Shown here piece by piece: positions 56,160-64,000 of a stretch of DNA of 64,000 nt. Position 1 is the first letter of the stretch; every line of letters starts with the position of its first letter. The stretch spans positions 3,492,001 to 3,556,000 of the forward strand of contig NZ_JBBOUI010000001.1 in the NCBI RefSeq assembly GCF_038005985.1, read 5' to 3'. Under the pieces are notes generated by a model. That model saw nothing but the letters and a program-made list of their open reading frames with translations, was not told where the DNA came from and searched no databases. Source of the DNA: Solibacillus sp. FSL R7-0682 (GTDB taxonomy: Bacteria > Bacillota > Bacilli > Bacillales_A > Planococcaceae). The translations under genes were made by a program, and so were the position numbers.

Positions 56160-56450
56160 TCAATTGTTAGTACGGAATCGTATCACTATAGTCGTCAACA
56201 TCGCTATAATCAAAACAATTGCACTATTTACTATTAAATACTTCCCTAGTTGCGTGCCATAAAACATGGCAAAAGGATCCCGAACAATAAATACGGCTAA
56301 TGCGCCACCAATTGCACAAAATACTATTGCTAGTAAAAATATTGAAAGAGCCGCATAATATAAATTTTTGTTTTTCTTATAGATTATGAACCCAATAATA
56401 TTGGCCATAAGGATAAACAAGCCGGTAAGTATTAAGAATAAATCAGTCAT
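56160..56450 (-). CDS. Small three-helix membrane protein
   Basis: The 96-residue product starts at ATG 56450 behind AGAGGAAG (the ORF to 56522 lacks a site) and has three hydrophobic helices (about 3-22, 30-50, 68-90) ending in a basic RFRTNN tail. The family is not recognised. It stands alone. Confidence 0.7.
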   Translation of the reverse strand: MTDLFLILTGLFILMANIIGFIIYKKNKNLYYAALSIFLLAIVFCAIGGALAVFIVRDPFAMFYGTQLGKYLIVNSAIVLIIAMLTTIVIRFRTNN

Positions 56451-56522
56451 TTTACTTCCTCTTTTCAAACTTATTAAAGTTTTTATCTTAATAATAGTTT
56501 TAAAATCCAAATTACTGCCCAT

Positions 56523-56795
56523 AGCTCTCTCTAATAATTTATATGCTGAAACAATTACTTACACGACTGTTTGGATGAAATTTAAAATTGCTATGTTGTG
56601 TTTGTGCAAATAGCAGCTGCAATTATCCTTCAATATATAGTTTCATAGAAATTAGGTGAAACCATATAAGAAATTTTTAGTATAATTATTTTAAGTATTT
56701 CTTACCAAATTTCTGAAATGTAATTTATTAGTTTTTATCATTACTCCCATTTACAGCTATAATTAATACAATATTTTAGATTGGAATGATGAAAA
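56523..56795. other. Spacer upstream of the Nudix gene
   Basis: AT-rich and without a supported gene. It should contain the promoter for the Nudix-helicase operon; no convincing -35/-10 pair was picked. Confidence 0.35.
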
Positions 56796-57182
56796 TTGAA
56801 GAAGCAAGTACACGTAGTTGGCGCAATCATTGAAAACGAGGTAGGCGACATTTATTGTGCACTTCGTAGTCCGCAAATGTCTTTGCCTAACTATTGGGAA
56901 TTTCCAGGTGGGAAGATCGAGCATGGTGAAACTCCACAGCAGGCATTATATAGAGAAATATTAGAGGAATTTGCTTGTGAAATATTAGTTGGTGAAAAAG
57001 TAGAAGATACGACTTATGATTACGGGAATTTTATTGTTCGTCTAGAAACTTACATGTCTATTATTAAAAGCGGGGCACCTATTGCTTTAGAACATGCCGA
57101 AGCAAAATGGGTAAAACGTGAATTATTACATACGTTAAATTTTGCACCTGCAGATATTCCAGCAGTAAAAAAAATAATGTAA
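56796..57182 (+). CDS. Nudix hydrolase (MutT-like)
   Basis: The 128-residue protein has the Nudix box GGKIEHGETPQQALYREIL followed by EE, with the catalytic glutamates (E54, E57, E58); the usual Gly after EE is Ala. An N-terminal VVGAIIENEVGDIYCALRS starts the fold. It may hydrolyse oxidised or modified nucleoside triphosphates. The TTG start has a weak ribosome site. It is the first gene of an operon with the helicase 24 nt downstream, which suggests a defence-related rather than purely sanitising role. Confidence 0.85.
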   Translation: MKKQVHVVGAIIENEVGDIYCALRSPQMSLPNYWEFPGGKIEHGETPQQALYREILEEFACEILVGEKVEDTTYDYGNFIVRLETYMSIIKSGAPIALEHAEAKWVKRELLHTLNFAPADIPAVKKIM

Positions 57183-57206
57183 CAATTTATTTAAGGTGGG
57201 AAATTA

Positions 57207-60083
57207 ATGGAGCAGTTAATTCAGAAACTAGAAAACTCCTTACATAAGGGATTTATCGATCAACATAAAGCCGTTTCCTCTCATTTCAAGCCCAAATTAT
57301 TATCAAATAAAGCTCACGAGAATGTCTTAACAACATTACTTCAAGAGCTAAAAACATGTAAAACATTCACCTTCTCTGTCGCTTTTATAACTGAGGGTGG
57401 CCTCGCTACCTTAAAAACAATGCTTTATGATCTTCAGAAAAAAGGAATAAGCGGACGAATTTTGACTTCGACTTTCTTGAATTTTAATCAGCCGAAAATG
57501 TTTAAAGAACTACTTAAAATAACGAATGTAGAAGTTCGAATTACTGATATTAAAGGGTTCCATTCAAAGGGTTATATTTTTGAACACGAAGATTATTATT
57601 CATTAATTGTGGGAAGCTCAAATTTAACGGATAGTGCATTAAAAGCAAATTTCGAATGGAATGTTTATTTAAATTCCCTTGAAAACGGTGAAGTGATACA
57701 ACACTTTAAAAACCAATTCGATCAAGCTTGGGATACTGCGACCTTATTAAATCCGGACTGGATTAGGCAATATAAAATCCAATATGAAGCAAGTATACAG
57801 CAACCATCAAAAGTTGCTGCTCCTCCTTTATATATGACAAATCCCCTAAAGGAGAGCTTACTGATTCAGCCTAATAAAATGCAATCGACTGCGTTGGAAC
57901 AGATTGCATTATTACGACAATCTGGTGCCAAAAAAGGGCTAATTGTTTCGGCAACAGGAACAGGAAAGACTTATTTATCTGCCTTTGATGTACGAAATGC
58001 CGCACCAAAACGTATGTTATTCATTGTACATCGTGAGCAAATCTTAAAAAAAGCGATGGCTGATTATCGAAAAATTTTATTAGGTAACGAAAAAGATTAT
58101 GGAATTTTATCTGGCACTTCAAAGAATATGGAAGCACGCTATTTATTTGCTACTATACAAACGATCTCGAGTGATAAATACTTAACGTACTTTAATAAGG
58201 ACCATTTTGATTATGTACTAATTGATGAGGTTCATAGAGCAGGTGCCGAGTCCTATTTAAAGATCATTAATTATTTTGAACCGCATTTTTTATTAGGTAT
58301 GACAGCCACACCTGAACGTACTGATAATTTCAATATTTACGAGCTATTTGATTATAATATTGCCTATGAAATTCGTTTGCAGGAAGCACTAGCAGAAGAT
58401 ATGCTTTGTCCCTTTCATTATTTCGGTGTAACCGATTATGTGTTAGATGGAGAGCTCATCAATGAAACTTCAGACTTACAGAAACTAATTGTTAAAGAAC
58501 GGATAGATCATATCATTGATAAAATTTCATACTATGGCTTTTCTGGAAAACTAGTTAAAGGGTTAATGTTCTGTAGCTCTAAGACTGAGGCACGGGAACT
58601 ATCCAACATTTTAAATACTCGAGGTTTTAAAACATGCGCTTTAACTGGTGAAGATCCACAGGATCTACGTGAATCAGCTATTGAAAAGCTCCGTACCGGA
58701 GAATTGGATTATATTTTAACTGTTGATATTTTTAACGAGGGTATAGATATTCCATTTTTAAATCAAATTGTCATGTTACGTCAAACCCAATCAAGCATTA
58801 TATTTATTCAGCAGCTTGGCCGTGGTTTACGGAAACATGATGATAAAGAATATGTTACAATCATTGATTTCATCGGAAACTACAAAAATAACTATTTGAT
58901 CCCAATCGCTCTTTCTGGTGATAAAACAATGAATAAAGATAATGTTCGACGTAATACGGTAAACACCAATTATATTCAAGGCGTTTCAACAATTAACTTT
59001 GAAGAGGTTGCCAAAAAGCAAATTTTTGAGGCAATTAAAAATACAAAGTTATCTACTTTTAAAACATTAAAAGAAAGCTATTTTGAAGTAAAGAATCGAA
59101 TCGGGAGAATCCCCTTTTTAAAAGATTTTATTCAGCAACATTCTCTTGATCCAGAAGTAATAATCAGCTATAAAGATACTCCTACTTATTATCACTTTTT
59201 AATAAAAGTTGGAGAAGACATTGCCCCATTAACTGACTATGAAAAAGCAATACTTTCTCTCATCGGAAAAGATTTTTTATCAGGAAAACGAATTCATGAG
59301 CTATTACTATTGGAGTTAATTTTAAAAAATGATTCCATTTTTGAACAAGATTTCGTAAATCAATTACGAGAACTAAACGCTTATGTCGATGACGAGACGC
59401 TTCGTGGAATTGAAAATGTTTTTTCTTTAAACTTTTTCGTAGAGGTCGACCGCAAAAAGTTTGGTGGAAAGCCTCTAATTATAAAATCTAATAATAGCTA
59501 TACTTTCAATGATGAACTTCAAATATCACTACGAGATGAAAATTTTAAACAATATTTCGTAGATCTCTTAGAATGTGCCTTTATAAAAAATAAAAAGTAC
59601 AATAATGCGGATCCTTTCAAGCTATATGAAAAGTATTCTCGACGAGAAGTGTGCCGTATCCTAAATTGGGACAAGAATGAGGAAGGTACGTTGAATGGTG
59701 GAAGACCAAAAAACGGGGACTTTCCGATATTTGTAAACTATCATAAAGATGTTGACGGTACCTCAGAAACAAAATATATGGATGAATTTTTATCTTCAGA
59801 TACATTCAAATGGTGTTCTACAAAAAACCGGTATATGCATTCAAAAGAGATGCAAATTCTCATTAACTCTGTAGAAGAAGGTACTAATGTTTTATTATTT
59901 GTAAAAAAAGATAATGGAGAAGGAAAAGATTTTTATTATCTTGGATCAAGTGCAGTAAATCCCACTAGTGCCAAACCAGATAAGCTTTTAGATAAAGGTA
60001 AATACTATCCTGTTGTCACGATGGAAATGGTATTAGAACAACCAATTCAATCCGATATCTATCATTATTTAGTAGAAGAATAA
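57207..60083 (+). CDS. PLD-nuclease / superfamily 2 helicase / DUF3427 protein
   Basis: The 958-residue protein has a phospholipase-D-type nuclease domain at about 35-190 (HxK at H119/K121 in GFHSKGYIF, partner GSSNLTD). A superfamily 2 helicase follows: Walker A SATGTGKT at 248-256, DEVH at 340-343, MTATPER at 365-371, and the late motif QQLGRGLR. The C-terminal DUF3427-type region contains GRPKNGDFPIFVNYHKD and a WCSTKNRYM aromatic/basic patch. It would degrade or unwind nucleic acid in an ATP-driven way. Preceded by a Nudix gene and convergent with an EVE-HNH gene, it fits an antiphage or restriction role (inference). The ATG follows AAGGTGG. Confidence 0.88.
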   Translation: MEQLIQKLENSLHKGFIDQHKAVSSHFKPKLLSNKAHENVLTTLLQELKTCKTFTFSVAFITEGGLATLKTMLYDLQKKGISGRILTSTFLNFNQPKMFKELLKITNVEVRITDIKGFHSKGYIFEHEDYYSLIVGSSNLTDSALKANFEWNVYLNSLENGEVIQHFKNQFDQAWDTATLLNPDWIRQYKIQYEASIQQPSKVAAPPLYMTNPLKESLLIQPNKMQSTALEQIALLRQSGAKKGLIVSATGTGKTYLSAFDVRNAAPKRMLFIVHREQILKKAMADYRKILLGNEKDYGILSGTSKNMEARYLFATIQTISSDKYLTYFNKDHFDYVLIDEVHRAGAESYLKIINYFEPHFLLGMTATPERTDNFNIYELFDYNIAYEIRLQEALAEDMLCPFHYFGVTDYVLDGELINETSDLQKLIVKERIDHIIDKISYYGFSGKLVKGLMFCSSKTEARELSNILNTRGFKTCALTGEDPQDLRESAIEKLRTGELDYILTVDIFNEGIDIPFLNQIVMLRQTQSSIIFIQQLGRGLRKHDDKEYVTIIDFIGNYKNNYLIPIALSGDKTMNKDNVRRNTVNTNYIQGVSTINFEEVAKKQIFEAIKNTKLSTFKTLKESYFEVKNRIGRIPFLKDFIQQHSLDPEVIISYKDTPTYYHFLIKVGEDIAPLTDYEKAILSLIGKDFLSGKRIHELLLLELILKNDSIFEQDFVNQLRELNAYVDDETLRGIENVFSLNFFVEVDRKKFGGKPLIIKSNNSYTFNDELQISLRDENFKQYFVDLLECAFIKNKKYNNADPFKLYEKYSRREVCRILNWDKNEEGTLNGGRPKNGDFPIFVNYHKDVDGTSETKYMDEFLSSDTFKWCSTKNRYMHSKEMQILINSVEEGTNVLLFVKKDNGEGKDFYYLGSSAVNPTSAKPDKLLDKGKYYPVVTMEMVLEQPIQSDIYHYLVEE

Positions 60084-60089
60084 TCAAAT

Positions 60090-60128
60090 GAGCCACATTA
60101 AAAAGTAAACTCACTTTCACTGTGGCTC
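60090..60128. terminator. Hairpin between the convergent helicase and HNH genes
   Basis: The stem GAGCCACA / TGTGGCTC has a 23-nt loop. It is a probable shared terminator; the T-tracts are weak. Confidence 0.5.
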
Positions 60129-60135
60129 TCTCTAA

Positions 60136-61065
60136 TTAGTCCTGCTCTCGTTTATTTTTATTATCTTTAAAAATATTTCGCTTATGCCATTTAAAATACT
60201 TTTTATTTTCTTCTACACGACTAACGCGCATCTTATCATGAATACTAAATTTCACATAATCTATTGATTCAATTTCAGATGAAATATGAATTTTTCCTGT
60301 TCCATCAAATGTAATATAACCTTGGTCGTATAATACATCATGATTGCTACATAGCAAGATTCCGTTATATGGATCTAATCGTTCTTCATCTGTTGCATCC
60401 TTCCATGGCTTAGCATGGCTAGCTCTTAGCAAAGCTGGTAATTCAATACCACATAATGCACATTGATTGTTCCATAATGGAGCAAGTTGTTTTTTAAACT
60501 TTTGTTGTCCTTTACGAATTTTCACTTTTGCTTCGGCTTCTGTTTCGATGAGAACAGGTGCTAACGTGTTACGCTCCTTTTGAGCAATCATTCCAATTGC
60601 GAACTCTAGCTGCTCTTCATTTTCTTCGTAAATATTGTCATCACCAATAAGTTCTAATAATTTTAATGCGAGCATTTCATTACAAGGGTATAAATAGCCT
60701 TGGTTACCGTCTCCATTTTGCTGAAACGCAGAATATTTAATTGGCAGTAATGGCTGGATGCTTTCAAAGTGATTCTTAATATTTAAAGGTACTGATAGCT
60801 CTTCATACGCTGACTGAAACATATGGCCGATTTCTTCAGAACTAATTGCTGGATTTTCACCTTCATAGGCATCCTCCTGTGCAACACTAATTGCAATAAT
60901 GTCCCCTTTTACATAATGAAATAGGACATCCCCTTTCCTTACTTCATTCATACGTTCCCAAGAATGTGGTGTTTGCCCACTATTATCATAAATCGAACAC
61001 CAAACAATATTCGCCAACTTCGCTTCTTCATAGGTTTTTCCTTGCATTACAATAAAAAAATTCAT
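60136..61065 (-). CDS. EVE/PUA-like-HNH endonuclease (type IV restriction candidate)
   Basis: The 309-residue protein has an N-terminal PUA/EVE-like domain (to about 110; RKGDVLFHYVKGDIIAISVA, with aromatic residues that could read a modified base) and a C-terminal HNH nuclease with zinc cysteines C202 and C205 (CALCGIELPALLRASH), H217 and CSNHDVLYD around residue 242. EVE-HNH enzymes cleave DNA carrying modified cytosines. It is convergent with the Nudix-helicase operon. The start has GGGTG upstream. Specificity is unknown. Confidence 0.87.
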   Translation of the reverse strand: MNFFIVMQGKTYEEAKLANIVWCSIYDNSGQTPHSWERMNEVRKGDVLFHYVKGDIIAISVAQEDAYEGENPAISSEEIGHMFQSAYEELSVPLNIKNHFESIQPLLPIKYSAFQQNGDGNQGYLYPCNEMLALKLLELIGDDNIYEENEEQLEFAIGMIAQKERNTLAPVLIETEAEAKVKIRKGQQKFKKQLAPLWNNQCALCGIELPALLRASHAKPWKDATDEERLDPYNGILLCSNHDVLYDQGYITFDGTGKIHISSEIESIDYVKFSIHDKMRVSRVEENKKYFKWHKRNIFKDNKNKREQD

Positions 61066-61182
61066 AAGTACACCCTTATTTTCGTTGTTTTAGTTATTTT
61101 ATCATTTTTCTTGCAAGGGGTTGTACAGATTGGATTCTATTTCCGCATTAAATTTCGCCTCTCGAAAAACCCCCTCTTTGAA

Positions 61183-61191
61183 TGCTATAAT
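61183..61191 (+). promoter_or_regulatory. Extended -10 promoter of the ABC exporter
   Basis: TGCTATAAT is a perfect extended -10 element (TG-N-TATAAT). The -35 region is weak. Start of transcription would be near 61198, giving a ~115-nt leader. Confidence 0.6.
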
Positions 61192-61258
61192 ACAAAAGAT
61201 GACATTTGTAAAATTCTGACGTATATTAGCGTCGGAGTTTGTACTGGAGAAATTACGA

Positions 61259-61285
61259 ATGTTAGAGCAGCATCTTGCTATATGA
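61259..61285 (+). CDS. Candidate 8-codon leader ORF (MLEQHLAI)
   Basis: A short ORF with its own site GGAGA (spacing 9) lies wholly in the leader of the ABC exporter. Its first codons form one arm of the hairpin at 61260-61299, while the other arm ends just before the exporter ribosome site. This is the layout of translation-attenuated drug-resistance genes. Chance is possible because the ORF is very short. Confidence 0.4.
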   Translation: MLEQHLAI

Positions 61286-61299
61286 AATTCGCTCTAACA
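61260..61299 (+). promoter_or_regulatory. Leader hairpin upstream of the ABC exporter
   Basis: TGTTAGAGC pairs with GCTCTAACA (9 bp) around a 22-nt loop, ending 14 bases before the exporter ATG. A further hairpin, CTGAC/GTCGG-type at about 61216-61236, lies upstream. Together they look like a cis-regulatory leader. Confidence 0.55.
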
Positions 61300-61312
61300 G
61301 AAAGGACAAATT

Positions 61313-63016
61313 ATGCTAGCTAGATTTTTTACGTACTATAAGCCGCATAAGAGGCTCTTCATTATCGACTTTTCGAGTGCGGTATTTGTGGCTGTTTTAG
61401 AGCTTTTATTCCCGCTGGCTGTACAATGGTTTATTGACGACCTGCTGCCGACAAATGACTGGGAAATGATTACGAAAATCAGTGCCCTTCTATTATTAAC
61501 GTACATTTTAAGTACTGCGATGAACTTTATCGTCAACTATTTAGGGCATAAGCTCGGGGTCAATATTGAAACCGATATGCGTCAGCAATTATTCAACCAT
61601 GTACAGCGTCAGCCATATACGTTTTTCGATAATATGAAAACTGGGCATTTAATGAGTCGGATTACGAACGATTTATTTGATATTGGCGAGTTTGCACACC
61701 ATGGGCCTGAGGATTTATTTATTGCGATGATGACCTTTATCGGGGCATTTACGATTATGTTCAATATTAATGCGACATTAGCCACGATTATTTTAGTCTT
61801 TGTACCGTTTTTAATTGCGGTTATGTATTGGAGTAATAAACGCATGAAAAAGGGTTGGAGCGTGATGTATACAGAGATCGCTAATGTAAATGGTCGCGTT
61901 GAAGATAGCTTTTCTGGGATACGCGTTGTGAAATCTTTTACAAATGAGGAACATGAAAAGAAGCTTTTTAAGAAGCAAAACGCACTGTTCCGTAAGGCAA
62001 AAATTTATGCCTACAAAGTAATGGCGGGGACACATTCAAGTATTTATATTTTAACTCGCCTATTAACACTTCTTGTACTTGTTGTCGGTGCTTGGCTTTC
62101 TTTCAATGGCCAGCTTAGCTACGGAGAATTTGCGAGCTTTATTTTATTTACAAACGTACTCATTAAGCCAATTGATAAGATTAGTGCGTTACTTGAATTG
62201 TATCCAAAGGGAATGGCAGGTTTTAAGCGATTCTGCGATTTACTCGATCAGGAGCCAACGATTGTCGATCGCTCAAATGCAAAAGCAGTAGATCAATTAA
62301 ACGGAGACATTGCCTTCCATAATGTAAGCTTTAACTATTCGGATAGTAAACGAGTGTTGAACAATATTTCGTTCCACGTCCCTGCTGGGAAAACAGTCGC
62401 TTTCGTTGGACCATCTGGTTCAGGAAAGACAACTATTAGTTCATTGATACCCCGTTTCTATGATGTAACGGATGGTACAATTACAATCGATGGCAATGAC
62501 ATTCGAAATATTACCCAAGAATCATTGCGCAAGCAAATTGGTACCGTGCAGCAGGATGTGTTCCTATTTACAGGTACAGTTCGTGAAAACATTGCATACG
62601 GTAGGCTTGATGCGACCTTCGAGGAAATTGTTGAGGCAGCAAAACAGGCAAATTTACTGGAGTTTATTGAACAATTACCGAATGGCTTTGAAACAGAAAT
62701 CGGGGAACGAGGACTAAAATTATCGGGTGGTCAAAAGCAGCGTCTTGCGATCGCACGTATGTTCCTAAAAAATCCGCCAATTTTAATTTTAGACGAAGCA
62801 ACATCGGCACTTGATACGGCAACAGAACGCATTATTCAGCAGTCATTAAATGATTTAGCAAAAAATCGCACTACGCTTATTATCGCGCACCGCTTAGCAA
62901 CGATTCGGGATGCGGATTATATTTTCGTAGTCACTCCAAACGGAATCGAAGAGCAAGGTACGTATGAAGAGCTTCTTAAAAAGAACGGCATTTTTGCTGG
63001 CTTGCATCATGCGTAA
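61313..63016 (+). CDS. ABC exporter (fused membrane-ATPase half-transporter, YgaD-like)
   Basis: The 567-residue half-transporter has a six-helix exporter domain (residues 1-305) and an ATPase domain with Walker A VGPSGSGKTT, Q-loop QQDVFLFTG, signature LSGGQKQRLAIAR and Walker B ILILDEATSALD, followed by the H-loop IIAHRLATI. It would act as a homodimer exporting lipids, drugs or peptides. The regulated-looking leader suggests induction by a translation-affecting compound. The substrate is unknown. Confidence 0.92.
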   Translation: MLARFFTYYKPHKRLFIIDFSSAVFVAVLELLFPLAVQWFIDDLLPTNDWEMITKISALLLLTYILSTAMNFIVNYLGHKLGVNIETDMRQQLFNHVQRQPYTFFDNMKTGHLMSRITNDLFDIGEFAHHGPEDLFIAMMTFIGAFTIMFNINATLATIILVFVPFLIAVMYWSNKRMKKGWSVMYTEIANVNGRVEDSFSGIRVVKSFTNEEHEKKLFKKQNALFRKAKIYAYKVMAGTHSSIYILTRLLTLLVLVVGAWLSFNGQLSYGEFASFILFTNVLIKPIDKISALLELYPKGMAGFKRFCDLLDQEPTIVDRSNAKAVDQLNGDIAFHNVSFNYSDSKRVLNNISFHVPAGKTVAFVGPSGSGKTTISSLIPRFYDVTDGTITIDGNDIRNITQESLRKQIGTVQQDVFLFTGTVRENIAYGRLDATFEEIVEAAKQANLLEFIEQLPNGFETEIGERGLKLSGGQKQRLAIARMFLKNPPILILDEATSALDTATERIIQQSLNDLAKNRTTLIIAHRLATIRDADYIFVVTPNGIEEQGTYEELLKKNGIFAGLHHA

Positions 63017-63037
63017 GGTTCGGATGGAATACATTGT

Positions 63038-63069
63038 AGGATGGATGATTTTTTCATTCATCCTTTTTT
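63038..63069 (+). terminator. Intrinsic terminator of the ABC exporter
   Basis: AGGATGGATGA pairs with TCATTCATCCT (one G-U) around a T-rich loop, followed by TTTTTT. Confidence 0.82.
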
Positions 63070-63095
63070 AAAATTTTATAGAGGGAGGTTTTTAA

Positions 63096-64000
63096 ATGGC
63101 ACTTCCAATTATTGATTTACATTGTGATGCATTACTACGGATGTATGAGCACGGCTATGATTTTCGTCATGCCGATGAACTTGATGTCAATTTACCTAGA
63201 CTTAGGACAGGGCATGTGCGCGCGCAAGCGTTTGCTATTTTTGTTATGCCCAATTGGTCAGCAGAAAAGAAATTAAAATCTGCATTACATCAAGTGTATT
63301 ATTTCCAAAATCATGTTGTGAATAAATTAGAAAATGTTGTACATATAAAGGAATGGTCAGATTTTGACTACCTGCAACCAAACGAAATTGGTGTATTTTT
63401 AACGATTGAGGGCGTCGATTTTTTTGAAGGGGATATTAAGATGTGGCATCTTTTCAAGTCCTTTGGAGTGCTTGCCATCGGTCTTGCTTGGAATTTCCCG
63501 AATGAAGCAGCGGATGGCTTAGATAGTATGCTTCGACGAGGAGTAACAGCATTTGGTCGGGAAATTATTACACTCAATAATGCACATAAAATTTTAACCG
63601 ATGTTACCCATTTGAGCGAACATAGTTTTTGGCACTGTATGGAGTATGCCGATTATGTCATTGCAACCCATTCAAATGCAAAGGCAGTTTGCAACCATAA
63701 GCGAAATTTATCTGATGCGCAGATTCGAGCAATGATTACGAAAAATGCACCGATTCACATTGTCTACTTTCCCGAGTTTACGACTGGAACAAATGAAGCG
63801 AAGTTGTGCGATTTAATAAAGCATGTTGATCATATTTGTGCGCTTGGTGGAAAACATTTAATTGGAGTTGGCTCTGATTTTGACGGTATCAGCCATAAAA
63901 TTACCGGCTTGGAACATGCAGGACAACACCAACAATTGATCAATGAATTATTGAAACATTATAGTGTGGCGGATGTTCGCGGCTTTGCTTATGAAAATTT
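63096..64000 (+). CDS. M19-family (renal) membrane dipeptidase, C-terminus outside window
   Basis: The visible 301 residues show the M19 zinc dipeptidase pattern: IDLHCDALLRMYEHG with the metal ligands HxD near the N-terminus, IEGVDFFEGD, LTDVTHLSEHSFW, VIATHSNAKAV (His ligand region) and GVGSDFDGI (Asp ligand). It cleaves dipeptides, possibly D-containing. The ATG follows GGGAGG. The frame is open at the window end, so about 10-20 residues may be missing. Confidence 0.92.
   Translation, partial: MALPIIDLHCDALLRMYEHGYDFRHADELDVNLPRLRTGHVRAQAFAIFVMPNWSAEKKLKSALHQVYYFQNHVVNKLENVVHIKEWSDFDYLQPNEIGVFLTIEGVDFFEGDIKMWHLFKSFGVLAIGLAWNFPNEAADGLDSMLRRGVTAFGREIITLNNAHKILTDVTHLSEHSFWHCMEYADYVIATHSNAKAVCNHKRNLSDAQIRAMITKNAPIHIVYFPEFTTGTNEAKLCDLIKHVDHICALGGKHLIGVGSDFDGISHKITGLEHAGQHQQLINELLKHYSVADVRGFAYEN

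Overview
The window reads as chromosomal DNA of a low-GC, endospore-forming Bacillota. The family mix suggests a Planococcaceae/Caryophanaceae-type bacillus (Lysinibacillus/Solibacillus-like): a GerA-type germinant receptor operon, UppP, HelD, an Spx-family regulator, a UvrX/YolD pair, an SE1832-family small protein, and many GTG/TTG starts behind strong AGGAGG sites. The genus is an inference. No rRNA, tRNA, CRISPR array, insertion sequence or prophage was found.

Layout. 1-6.4 kb: a CotH-kinase / VTC polyphosphate-polymerase / DUF4956 operon with a broken prsA at its end and a two-component system just upstream. 6.5-16.7 kb: metabolism and repair, with an acyl-CoA ligase, threonine dehydrogenase (tdh), UvrX/YolD under a visible LexA box, a divergent mtnU/mtnE pair, kbl, a YczE-like membrane protein and YbaK. 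16.8-22.8 kb: a chemoreceptor, two unrecognised proteins and a membrane diguanylate cyclase. 22.9-27.5 kb: a gerA-B-C operon between two decayed genes, one of them a DUF4317 relic. 27.7-45.5 kb: Hsp20, TopB, a second chemoreceptor, a cold-shock gene with a structured leader, an aminotransferase, UppP, HelD, a Cj0069-family protein, an FMN reductase, an NAD(P)-binding protein, a PseG/SpsG-like protein, an ABC-F ATPase and an spx-like/marR operon behind a perfect 16-bp inverted repeat.

45.5-56.5 kb: a G-rich, C-poor unassigned stretch, an ECF-type sigma factor with no adjacent anti-sigma gene, a plsY paralogue overlapping a GNAT-aminotransferase fusion gene, a VTT-domain protein, a small kinase (APH fold), an M20 dipeptidase, heme O synthase, an AbrB-type membrane protein, and a cyclase/AhpD-like pair. 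56.8-61.1 kb: a putative nucleic-acid defence cluster, namely a Nudix hydrolase, a large PLD-helicase-DUF3427 protein and, convergent to them, an EVE/PUA-like-HNH endonuclease. 61.2-64 kb: an ABC exporter preceded by a short leader ORF inside a hairpin, then an M19 dipeptidase cut by the window end.

The strongest candidates for undescribed biology are (i) the Nudix/PLD-helicase/EVE-HNH cluster, (ii) the plsY + GNAT-aminotransferase fusion operon, which could make an amino- or N-acyl-lipid, (iii) the CotH-VTC-DUF4956 operon beside its own two-component system, and (iv) three cis-regulatory leaders or operators (csp leader, spx/marR inverted repeat, ABC-exporter leader ORF). All functions are inferred from the sequence alone; no database search was run.
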